This document shows positions 1-9,400 of a stretch of 64,000 bases of DNA, in pieces (within the stretch, counting starts at the first letter, position 1; the number at the start of each line of letters is the position of its first letter). The stretch is from contig JADPYG010000089.1 of NCBI GenBank assembly GCA_017654735.1, positions 196,001 through 260,000 of the forward strand, read 5' to 3'. The stretch comes from Vishniacozyma victoriae (Eukaryota; Basidiomycota; Tremellomycetes; Tremellales; Bulleribasidiaceae). A program made the position numbers and the translations under genes. Below the pieces are notes generated by a model, which was not told the DNA's origin, searched no databases, and saw nothing but the letters and a program-made list of their open reading frames with translations.

Positions 1-313
1 TCAAACAGTTAGTACGTGAACCTCTCCCACAATCAAGACTCTCACTAAACAAGTAGTCGTCGACGAATGGCATTTCGAACTGAAATCACCAAACCAAATG
101 ATTTTACATGTTGGAAGTAAAACTCCAGATAGGGATCAACAACTCGCCAATGCCTGGCCATGGGGTGATATGTATCCACTTGATGATCGTGAAAAATTGG
201 TCGAGTTGTTGGATGAGATGGATATTAGGATTGGGTCGGGGGGGTTGATTACTTCGAAAATGCCTCTCCCGGGAGAGCGATCATTTGGGCAGCCTGCGTC
301 TGGTAGTTTATAG
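1..313 (+). CDS. 3' end of an unidentified protein gene (partial)
   Basis: Only the C-terminal part is inside the window. The reading frame ending at TAG 311-313 is blocked upstream by an in-frame TGA at 17-19, which lies in a well-formed intron (GTACGT donor at 12, CACTAAAC branch-like site, TAG acceptor at 54-56). The best model is therefore exon 1-11 joined to 57-313. The visible tail is about 89 residues, rich in acidic and Leu residues in the middle, with no membrane segment or catalytic motif that I recognise. The reading-frame quality and clean splice signals support coding, but the family is unknown to me. It converges on the AlkB-type gene at 610, leaving about 300 bp that seems to hold only 3' UTRs. 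Confidence 0.6.
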
Positions 314-609
314 ATTTTTTGATACATTATACATTATACGGGGGATTTCATGTAATATTGCATAATATCGACGCTGCGATGCAAGTGTGAGCCGATAATC
401 ATAAACATGGCGACTGCGTACAGTGTCATGCGAACGTTGATGAGTTGTCGTGTTCGTGCGATATCGAGTATCCCAAAGTCCAGAGCTTCCTTTAGACTTC
501 GTCCCCAGTCTCCAGTCTCCAGAGCTAAGGCGTTGACTGGCCCAAATCTGGCGTCTGTCCAAATATTGAACTGCGTCGTTATTTCCGAATGATCGTCGAT
601 ACCACATTC

Positions 610-1769
610 CTACCCCTTCTGCTCGACCATCTCCCCCTTGATCCACCTAAACATAGGTCCTTTTCCAACGTTATAATCCCCATAATTCTTAGTCGCATAT
701 CTAACAACACCCTTCCTAAACGTTAAATTCAATCTCCCCCCAACCCCAACTCGCTTAGGGATAGAATGCATCCAATTCGCCTGTGTTCCTCCTCGCATTA
801 CGACCATATCTCCGTCTTTTAGAATGAATTTCTCGTCTGCTTTTATGTTCTTGTTGGCGTGTCGTAAGAGGAAATCGCGAGAAGAACCGAGAGAGAGTGA
901 GGCGATACATGGGTCTGGACCTAGGAAGGATTCGGAGTCGGAGTGGTAGGATATGGAATCGGAGCCGGAGGCGTAGTAGTTTACGAGGGTGAAATTGTAT
1001 GTTTCCCCAGTCACTTTTTCCACTATTCATCAGTCTGGACCTTTCTTTGCCTTAATCTAAAGAGATAGGAAGAAGACTAAGAAGGAGAGAAGGGGGACAT
1101 ACCAATTTCCATCAACCGCAATAAAATCTCTGGGATAGCTCTAGGTCTAACTCCAGCCGGATACCCACTCCAATCTTTACTCTGTAAATCCTTCCCAAAA
1201 ACAGTAGTCCACCTAGGAGTATTCACTGTAAACCCCTTAGTGACATATGTAACGCGATACCAAGGCATCGCCTCCAATAAATAATCATATAAATCTTTAG
1301 ATCCTTCATTGATGAATTTATGGAAGTAGAGGAGATCGAGATTTAGGTCGGGTTTGAGGATTGATTTGGGATTTGGATTGAATCTCAGGGCGGATAGTAA
1401 GGAGGTTGGAGGTGGTGGGAGGACGAATGGGTGATTGTGCGTGCGAGAGGGGGGTGGGGGGTAGGATGGATGAGATGGGGGTGGGTATGTAAATGCCTCG
1501 GTGACATCGATCTTGAGGAGGTCCTGATTCGATCTCGTCACAGATATCTCAGCCTTCAACTTGGCATCGAGAGGAGGTGATAATTTCCTTCGTTTTCTCG
1601 GTGTATCCACAACTTCATTATCGACAATATCGTCCGTAAGATCGATGACCCCTCCCCTGTCCTCTTGCTTGTTATCCAGCGCTGGCTCAGGCTTGACCTT
1701 GGGGTTCACTTCGATTTTAGGGACTGGCTTCTTGAAGAAGCTGGATATCGACCTTTGCCTTGAAGCCAT
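610..1769 (-). CDS. AlkB-type Fe(II)/2-oxoglutarate DNA dealkylase with N-terminal PIP box
   Basis: Two exons, 1769-1103 and 1022-610, give 359 residues. The C-terminal half is a 2-oxoglutarate/Fe(II) dioxygenase of the ALKBH2/ALKBH3 class: iron ligands H249-x-D251 (YHSDSE) and H308 (MHSIPK), the cosubstrate arginines R319 and R325 (GGRLNLTFRK), and the family landmarks LGP and SLGSSRDFLLRH. Members of this class repair N-alkylated bases such as 1-methyladenine and 3-methylcytosine in nuclear DNA. The ATG at 1769 was preferred over an in-frame ATG 75 nt upstream because it starts directly on the motif QRSISSFF (residues 5-12), a canonical PCNA-interacting box. Residues 40-160 are low-complexity and Pro-rich, with a basic patch and an IDLTDD stretch that resembles a SUMO-interacting motif. 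It is divergent from BCP1 across about 200 bp. Confidence 0.88.
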
Positions 1770-1835
1770 CGTCGCTATGACCAGTAGTTTTATCAATGGG
1801 ACGTCGTTCAGTTGATTCATCTCATATCTGACGTC

Positions 1836-1843
1836 TGACGTCA
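1836..1843. promoter_or_regulatory. CRE-like TGACGTCA element in a divergent promoter
   Basis: A perfect TGACGTCA palindrome directly preceded by a second TGACGT half (1829-1834) lies between the AlkB-type gene (start 1769, -) and BCP1 (start 1977, +). This is the consensus for ATF/CREB-type bZIP factors, which in fungi often mediate stress responses. That it acts here is inference; a second TGACGTCA occurs at 57798-57805. Confidence 0.4.
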
Positions 1844-1976
1844 ATTACGCTTAAATCCGCTTAAAATAATTATCTGAATTTTGGACTCCTCCACCTATCC
1901 CACCGTCAACATTATCCTACCCATAAGGGCCAAAGTAAAATTAATCTTCAATCAAGAGAAGGAGATAAGGGACAAT

Positions 1977-3418
1977 ATGTCGGGAAGGATTGAAGCTATG
2001 ACTGCCGCCTCGGCTGCTCAATCAAAGAGGAAGAACGCGCCTAAAGAGGATGAGGATGATGATTCTAGTGATGCGGGTAGTGATGTTGTACGTCCCCGTT
2101 CTGCTTCTACCTCATTCATACTTTACGCGCAGATCCGTGATGGAGCTGAGGTAGATTAGGGGGATAAGAGCTGATAGATAGAGCATGATCAATGTCGATT
2201 TCGATTTCTATAACCTAAATACAGATGTTGACCAGTATGTCCCTGTTGCTAGTACTTGAGCACCGGAAAATAGAGGCTAATATCTAGAATGGCTGTCAAA
2301 AGGTTATTACGACAAACATTATCACACGACGATGAAATTATCGATGTTCACCCTTTAGCCGAGTTAATTTTGAGTGAGGGAGTTAGGTTGGGTGCTGGAA
2401 GTAGTATCAAGACTGATGGGGAGGAGAGTGATCCGTGGGGATTGGTTGGGGTTGTTGATATTGCAAAGCACCGTGTGAGTCCTTGTCCGTACCTGCGCTC
2501 TCGCCAAGTGGTATTCCCACAAAGAGCGACTCGTTCTAATATCAAATTTGTCCTCCCGGACAGCGGACATAGATGCTGATAAATAGGAAAACCCAGCTTT
2601 AAAACCCTTCCTAGAATACCTCACCAAAACATTACCCTCTGGAAACCCAATAAAGATGTTATTAGAACCCTCAATGTCACCAGCAATGGCCTCCCGCCCA
2701 GCCCTCGTATTCTCACTTCGACTCTTGAATCTACCTCTCCCATTAATACCGCCATTATACAAGATGTTACTTGATGAGTTGAAGAATGGGGAAGGGAAGG
2801 AGATTACGCATTGGATCTTGTGGGGACGGGGGTATCGTCTTGAGGGGGGTGAGGAGGGGATGGGGTTGGATATGCAGGTTGATGGGTGAGTCGGGCCGTT
2901 AGGCCGTCTTATCTTTCGCGAGGCCGTTAGGCCGCAAAAGTCGACTCTCCCATCTTGAGGCAACACATAGGCTAGATGGCCAAGATGAAAGTGACTTGGG
3001 TAGAGGCTGACTTGTAGTGATGGAGGAGGAAAGAAGAAACGAAAGTCCAAAACGACAATCGCACCCCTCGCAAGCGGTTCATTCCCATATCACCCAGAGG
3101 AGGAATACGTCGACAAAGTGCGTTTCTCCATGCAATCATCTCAATCATCTCCATTCGTCCACATATCACGCTATTCGAGCATTTCCACCGAGAAGTGTGG
3201 TCCTAGAGATGAGCAGTAGAAGGTGGTTAGAGGGATGAGAGAACAGCAGCAAAGAGGAGAGGAGCTGACGACAGGTCGCAACTTATATTCACGAATACCC
3301 ATTCCGTACAGCTCCCTCGAGAGATTCCGAGGCGTTCGGCGTTGAACAGTTTGGTCGATTGGTTCTTGTTGAAAAGGGCAAATTGGCGGTTGCTGTGAAA
3401 GCGATGGAGGATGCTTAG
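1977..3418 (+). CDS. BCP1: BCP1/BCCIP family protein
   Basis: Six exons (1977-2087, 2182-2234, 2288-2474, 2587-2885, 3018-3117, 3275-3418) give 297 residues, close to the yeast length. Family landmarks include the acidic N-terminus, the INVDFDFYNLN and AVKRLLRQTL segments, an ILWGRGYRL motif, the Lys-rich GGGKKKRK run and a C-terminal EQFGRLVLVEKGKL block. In yeast, Bcp1 is a nuclear chaperone for ribosomal protein uL14 (Rpl23) and is needed for nuclear export of the lipid kinase Mss4; the metazoan homologue BCCIP binds BRCA2 and p21. Those roles come from the family, not from this sequence. Every exon junction keeps phase. Intron 4 (2886-3017) contains two copies of the palindrome GGCCGTTAGGCC. 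The start at 1977 is the first ATG giving a plausible N-terminus; an upstream in-frame ATG at 1881 is possible. Confidence 0.93.
2894..2943. repeat. Two copies of the 12-bp palindrome-like motif GGCCGTTAGGCC in an intron
   Basis: GGCCGTTAGGCC occurs at 2894-2905 and again at 2932-2943, both inside BCP1 intron 4. Close variants are GGCCGATAGGCC at 6189-6200 in the last SAR1 intron and GGCCGACAGGCC at 51681-51692 just after the NCS1 permease stop codon. The arms GGCC/GGCC can pair around a short centre. Confidence 0.6.
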
Positions 3419-3576
3419 TGCGAGAACTCGACTAGAGATCTCGAGCTCAGTCAGGCAGAGCCTTTTTACCGGCTCTGTGATCTATGAGTGGGGGATACGT
3501 CGTATCAGGAGGACAGACGAGTGGATCATTTGTCTTCAAATGCTAATACAATGTATACATACCACAAACCCTCTAC

Positions 3577-4621
3577 CTACTCCTGAGCCTGGGCCGGTGC
3601 ACCCTCGGTCTTCTGTTCAAATTTCTTCTTCATCTCCCAATAATTTGAATGTAATCCACATTCACTCTTACTCTTCCCCTGCCATCTCCCAGATCTCTCA
3701 CCTGCATCTGAAGAGATGTTGTTTGGGTCTGGTTTGGCTGTCGAGTGGATATCTCCTATTGAGCGGTATCCCTGGTCTAAGAGGGGGTTGTATGGTACGC
3801 CCCTGTTTATCAGCTTCTCTCCTTTGTTTTGCGGCCCACTCCCCCGGCCCACTCCTCCGGCCTGCGGCCTGCGGCAACTTACTCGGCATCAACATATTCC
3901 TTCACCTGCTTAAAACTCCAATCAATCAACGGATTAACTTTAATCAACCCCCTCTCATCCACCTCTAGCACCTGCAGCTCCCCCCTTTCAGCCCCCTGAC
4001 TCCGCCTCCGGCCTGTAATAACAGCTTTAACCCCCAATTCCTTATATGCCCTAGCAGCGGGTTCTACTTTCACCAAATAATCATATGAAGCTTCATCTAT
4101 TTCCCATAGCTTTTCACCGTATTTGCTGGCGAATTCTTCTGCGGTTGTGACGGCGGGAGGGGTGTAGGTGTGTAATGGAGCTAGGTAGTTGTCGGCTGCT
4201 GTTTGGGCTAATTCTGTGGTTTCGGGAAAATGGTGGAGTGTATCTAGGAAAATCTGCTGATCAGATTATGTTAGGTGGCTGAATGTAAGGGACATACAAG
4301 AGGGACTAGGTGTGTCTCTTCACGGTCTAGAGAGATCTTGGAGATCATATCAAGGGCAGCGGTACCCGTTCTATCATCAGCTCCTATCCTATAGATATAT
4401 CTCGGTGCTTTCACATGGCTCGAGGGCTGATGTATAGGAAGAGGGACTTACAATCCAAAAGCAGTAGTCTGATACAATCCATCCAAATGATCAATCGCCC
4501 AAACCAAAATCTCCTGGGGAGTCTTGCCATCTAATTCTTTATTGAAAGTAGTAATCTCCTCGGGGGAATATTGAGTTTGTAGAACCTCGTCCTGACTTGA
4601 AGATGATGCTTCGCCTGACAT
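3577..4621 (-). CDS. MET16: Phosphoadenylyl-sulfate (PAPS) reductase
   Basis: Four exons (4621-4452, 4388-4298, 4253-3883, 3802-3577) encode 285 residues. The protein reduces PAPS to sulfite with thioredoxin in sulfate assimilation. Diagnostic parts are TTAFGLIGADDRTG (P-loop-like start of the PAPS-binding fold), FLDTLHHFPET, the VITGRRRSQG motif, the block PLIDWSFKQVKEYV, VPYNPLLDQGYRSIGD, and the C-terminal ECGLH with the catalytic cysteine near residue 259. All junctions keep phase. A Gln/Ala tail of about 20 residues follows the catalytic motif. The 3' end faces the BCP1 3' end. The promoter is shared with SAR1 and carries a CACGTG box, fitting sulfur-pathway control. Confidence 0.95.
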
Positions 4622-4754
4622 CTTTGAGACTGTTGTTGGGATGATAGTGTGAAGAGATATAGTAGGACGTCAACAGAATAAGTTGATTTGTCAGGTCCCC
4701 TTTCTGACTTTTCGGGAATCACCTCCACCTTGATATCCCGCCACTTGAACTAGC

Positions 4755-4760
4755 CACGTG
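4755..4760. promoter_or_regulatory. CACGTG E-box in the PAPS reductase/SAR1 divergent promoter
   Basis: CACGTG lies about 135 bp upstream of the PAPS reductase ATG. In yeasts this is the core site of the bHLH factor Cbf1, which activates sulfur-assimilation genes together with Met4. Other perfect CACGTG cores occur at 9046-9051, 13827-13832 (within TCACGTGA, upstream of the KRE6-like gene) and 39721-39726 (AP-3 mu/LACTB2 divergent promoter), so the word alone is weak evidence; gene context is what supports this one. Confidence 0.45.
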
Positions 4761-4859
4761 GTTAGAGTTAGGCATGCGACACGTCACCTAACACTCTCGC
4801 TCCTCCTTCGTACTCCCCCTTCTATTACATTCATACATATATACATATCAAAAGTAATC

Positions 4860-6246
4860 ATGTGGATCTTTGTAAGTACAGTCCGACCACTCTGGGACTC
4901 GGGGGATTAGGGAAACAATCATGATGGAAGAGTGCAAAGAGTGATAGAGAGAGGTGACTGACGGAATAGCAATGGTTTATGGACGTCCTCGCTTCTCTCG
5001 GTATGTCCCCCTTATTCCACTATATATCGTTTTTGGACAGGAGGCTGACTGGGTAGGATTAACCAATAAATCCGCCAAACTCCTTTTCCTAGGTCTCGAC
5101 AATGCCGGAAAGACCGTATGTCCCCTTTCTATCGTGATGTAAATGATTCAATATTGATATCAGACCCTACTTCACATGTTGAAGAACGATAGATTGGCAA
5201 CTCTCCAACCTACCCTCCACCCAAGTACGTCCTCTTCATCCTAATCTCTCATCCCGCATCAACCATTCCCATCTGCCTAACGGCAGGCTGACATCCAGCA
5301 TCCGAGGAACTAGCAATCGGAAATGTTAAATTCACAACCTACGATCTAGGAGGTCATATGCAAGCAAGAAGACTATGGAGGGATTATTTCCCTGAAGTTG
5401 ATGGAATTGTATTCTTGGTTGATAGTGCCGATCAAGAGAGGTTTGCGGAGAGTAAGGCAGAGTTGGATTCTTTGTGTAAGTCCCCCGACCGAGGGCGAAG
5501 CCCGAGGGAAGGTATAGCGATAGCGCGAGGTTCCATCTATATCGAGAAATCAGGTTGGCCCCCTCGTACTGGACTGAGGCGATTTATCTTTGGGGTATTA
5601 GGGAGGGGAATTCATCATCGCGGACACGAGGTCAAAGGCTGGGTGACTGAGCTTTGAGACTGGAAGTCTACAGCCTGAGCGGATGGGGATTGGGATGTGA
5701 AAGGTCGCGACGCGACGAATGAGTAGTGGTATGGTGTGGTGCGGATCCATTCTATGGCCTCATCACTCATTCCCCATCACTCTCCGGTCAATGTCCTCGC
5801 CTCTACACTTAGCCTAACAATTCACATTTGGGGGCAGAGCTGACAATCAGTATCAATCGAATCCCTAGCAATGGTCCCATTCGTCATTCTCGGAAACAAG
5901 ATTGATGCCCCTACCGCTGTATCAGAGGAGGAATTAAGGCATCAATTGGGTTTGTACCAGACTACTGGAAAGGTGTGTTCTATTTCCTCTTCTCCTACTC
6001 CTTTTCCACAATCATACATCCTTTTCGTCGATTCTTGATTTGCTATGGGAATAAGACAGCTGACGGATTTAGGGAAAGATCCCCCTTCGAGATATCCGAC
6101 CTATCGAAGTTTTCATGTGCTCTGTCGTCATGCGTCAGGGTTACGGTGAAGGTTTCAGGTGGTTGAGTCAATATGTAAGTAATGGTCTGGCCGATAGGCC
6201 ATGCCGAGTTGATCACGGGAGGATTAGGCTGACAGAGTAGATCTAA
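4860..6246 (+). CDS. SAR1: Small GTPase SAR1 (COPII coat assembly)
   Basis: Eight exons (4860-4871, 4970-5000, 5057-5115, 5164-5224, 5299-5475, 5851-5972, 6073-6174, 6241-6246) give 189 residues, the normal SAR1 length. SAR1-GTP inserts its amphipathic N-terminus (MWIFQWFMDVL) into the ER membrane and recruits Sec23/24. Visible motifs: GLDNAGKTT (P-loop), the switch I region LQPTLHPTSEELA, DLGGH (SAR1 carries His where Ras has Gln), NKIDA, and the C-terminus [16 protein letters not shown]. The first coding exon is 12 nt and the last is only 6 nt (Ile-stop); without it the family's terminal YI would be missing. Intron 5 (5476-5850, 375 bp) is far longer than the others and holds a GGGCGAAGCCC hairpin. 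Confidence 0.96.
6189..6200. repeat. Palindrome-like GGCCGATAGGCC in the last SAR1 intron
   Basis: Same class as the motif pair in BCP1 intron 4 (2894, 2932) and the copy at 51681. It lies between the exon 7 donor and the 6-nt terminal exon. Confidence 0.5.
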
Positions 6247-6464
6247 GCTCGATGATGTGCATCGAGTAATGGATTGGAGATGAGGAGGGAGAGGAGGTGA
6301 TATACGATGAGAGCGGGGTGGGTGATATGACTGAATGCAATGTATACATTTCTCGTCCGCCATCTGGAGAATGGAGATTTGAGAATGGAAATGCATCTTG
6401 ATTCTGTCTTCCAAGTCTACTGAAATCTATATGGATGTCGACTCACTAGACACGCGCTGGTGGA

Positions 6465-8933
6465 CTACTTTCTCGTTCTAGTACTCTTTCTAGGAGTTTG
6501 ACTCCCAACTCTAGATCTCGTACTTGGAGTCGGACTCGCTCCCCTTCTACTAACCTCCTCTTCCGCAACACTAGCAACAGTAGCAGTACTTCCCCGTCGA
6601 CTCCTAGCCCTCTTCGCAGGAACAGGCGGTGAAGCCTCCATATCAAGTGAAATAGCTCTAGAAACAGACCTCGTCATCCGACTTCGGGGGGGTTCGGGCT
6701 CTTTAGTTTGTGTCTTTGTCTTTCGAGCCGGACGGGGTTTCGATTGTAGGGCTTTATCCTCTGGGACAGATTGTGGGATGGAGAGATCGAATGATCCGGG
6801 TATACGAGCGTGGAGAGGGGATGGAGGGGGGATAGTCGATTTTCGAGTGGAGCGTTTTGGGGTTGTTGATGCCGGTGGAGGGGGTGGGGGTTTGGCGCGG
6901 CGGGTACGAGGTGTGGGTGCAGGTGGAGTAGGTTGTTTTTCGGGAACTTGCTCTTGCTCTTGCTCCTGCTCCTGCTCTGCCTCTGGCTCGACATCATCTT
7001 TCGACACCTCCATCTCTGTATCTGCATTCTCTCCCACTTCGTTCTCCTGAACGGATTCCTGCTCTTGCTCCTGCTCCTGCCCATGCTCCATATCCATATC
7101 GACATCAGATTCCCTGCCCCTCTTTCTTGTATTCCTCTGTACTGTCTCCTCCTCATCGTGAATAACAGGCCTGACTTTAGGTCTAGGAATCGGAAGTTCC
7201 CAACTACCCATCGTAGGAGTCCTCATACCGGATGAGCTAGCGCTTCGGACTGCATTCGCTCCACGAGACATGGGTAATGTGAATGGTGAGCCGGACAGGA
7301 CTCGGGCGATCTGAGGCGAATTTACTTGATTATTTGAGGTGGATGCGAATCGGGGTGGACCGGAGAATGGGGAATTCGTGGACGATACGACTCTGGACTG
7401 GGGAGCTGGGGTCGCCGCTTTGGGCGTTGGAATAGAAGTTGGAGTTTGGGTGGGTTCGAGTGGGAATGCGGGGATCTGCTTGATTGGCGTTGGAGCAGAT
7501 GGTACGTTTTTGGTCGTTGCTTTAGGTGCGTCGATCTCCATATATCCATTCGCATTCCCTTCTCGCCTGCTAGAGACGTACTCGCCGTCAACAGCCAATA
7601 CCCTCCTCTGAGCTTCTGGTAGAATCGCGATGAACTCCCTGACCATTTCCCTCCTCTTCTGTCTACTCTCCTCAGATCCCCCACTTCCTGCTAGTTCTTT
7701 GTCAAGCTGTAGAGATTCCGCATATTTCCCTTGATGTATCAATCGAAGCGTGACGAGATCATGTAATAGCGACATTGATTGCGATGATAAACGAGGTGGG
7801 GAAAGGAGGAATTGCAGCAAATGATCATCCTCAGCCGGAAGGAGGGGTAGGTGCAGGATCTCCTTGATTGCTATTTGGTTCACTGCACCTTTGCCTTGGG
7901 GTAACCCACAAGGAATCCTAGGAGCTCCAAATGCCCATGCCCAAATCGCATCCCTCAGTGATCCCTGCTTTTCGGTGGGTAATGACCTAATGAATGAGAA
8001 TGCAGAAGGAACGGATTGGGAAGCAGCGAGAGAGATGGTATAGAGGTGAAGATCGGTTTCGGGGGTTGATTCGTCCGGCAGGCGGGTCAGGAGGAATCTG
8101 TGGATTGATTCTAAAGCGATCTTGGAGGGGGCGAGTTGCGAGAGGGTAGAGATGATTTCGGAAGGAAAGTTTATCGATGTTATTAGGGGATTTGTGAGGT
8201 TTGTGATTGCGTCCTGCTTGTCAGCTCCATTCACATCCATGTCAGCTTCCCCTCCGTCTTGAAGCATTCATGCGCTTCCGTTCCCAATCTCTCTTCGTGA
8301 TGGATTCATTCAGAGGACGAAGAAGAGGAAGTAAGGAGAGTCCACGCAGAGGGAGTCCACTGCTGCTATCTCGAGAACATGGCCCTTTCCCACGCTCGTG
8401 TAGAGTTGAAGATGAAGAAGGAAGAATGACTCACTTCCCATGACCCATGATCCAAAGCCCAATATCCATCCATAAACACTCTCCAGGTTTTACTCAAACA
8501 TCTGCTCTCTGCAAACCTCCTACTCTTCTCCCCTTGATCCTCATCTTCCAACATATCTCCATCTTGTGCGAAACCATCTTTGAGGAGGTAGTAATAGAAA
8601 CAATCTTTCTTTAATCGATCAAGAGGGGAAGAGTGGATTGCGTGTAGGAGCCTCCTATATCCAACTGGGGAGGTAGGGGGGTAAAGTGAGGGGCCTAATA
8701 TCAGCTTGATCTCGACCTTGAAGATTTGGGTTCGGTGAGCTTACCATCAATCTCAGCTAGAGCTAGAAGTCGATCAATGAACAATAATCCCCCTGGATAA
8801 TTCTCTCTCCGGGAGGTGGTAGGGGTGGAGGTAAGGTCAAAATGCCGTAGTAAACCAGCGGGAAGGGCGTATTCATCCACCTTTATTATCAGCTTGAGCA
8901 AAGTATATGGAAAATAAAGCTTACCTCTGCCAT
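6465..8933 (-). CDS. ELYS-like nucleoporin
   Basis: Four exons (8933-8925, 8880-8745, 8694-8435, 8213-6465) encode 717 residues. The first about 330 residues match the ELYS-like alpha-helical domain of nuclear pore proteins (ELYS/MEL-28, S. pombe Ely5): a helical repeat fold with the recognisable stretch DGYWALDHGSWEDAI followed by INFPSEIISTL. The family tethers the Nup107/Nup84 complex to chromatin or the pore. The rest is disordered: Ser/Pro/Thr-rich, a Gln/Glu repeat (about residues 395-450), then basic RxxR and KxxR clusters at the C-terminus that could contact DNA. The first coding exon is just 9 nt (Met-Ala-Glu). The low-complexity tract also produces long spurious frames on the other strand. 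Its promoter faces the orphan gene at 9401. Confidence 0.8.
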
Positions 8934-9400
8934 TGTTCCTACTTGAATGGAATCAAGTGTAGTGGTAGGTGACTGATTTCTGAACATGCTCTAACTCGAC
9001 ATGAAAGTCAACGCGAAGTGCAGAGTGACGGAATCTGATATATGCCACGTGGTAGGGGTTTAGATCTCAACTCCAAGCCATGATTACTCCTTCTCGCCGT
9101 CTGTACAGCTAGATACTTGGGGCAATCATTCGCTAATGTAGGTACCTTATCCAGCCAGACAGTTTGTAATGTACACGTGCAAGTCTTTTGGAATCAAGGT
9201 ACAAAGTTCCATGCCTCTGAGCGTTTCGATCCGAAAACGCCTAGATTTGACTACCTTTCTGTGCCGATCCTTTCAGCAGTGCATCGCCTTGCCCCATAGG
9301 TTAGAACATCATGGATTTGTCTGCTACTACCTGACTCTCTTTCACAACCATCGACAAAAATATACCACTCACATTCTTAAACTCATTGGGTCGAAATACC
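8934..9400. other. Divergent intergenic region
   Basis: Separates the ELYS-like gene (-) from the first accessory-family gene (+). It holds a CACGTG at 9046-9051 and no convincing exon. It marks the left edge of accessory island 1. Confidence 0.5.

Noticed and set aside
6778..7235. Long open frames on the + strand opposite the ELYS-like gene
   Set aside because: They mirror the Gln/Glu and Pro/Ser low-complexity coding tract of the minus-strand gene and have no start context or homology.
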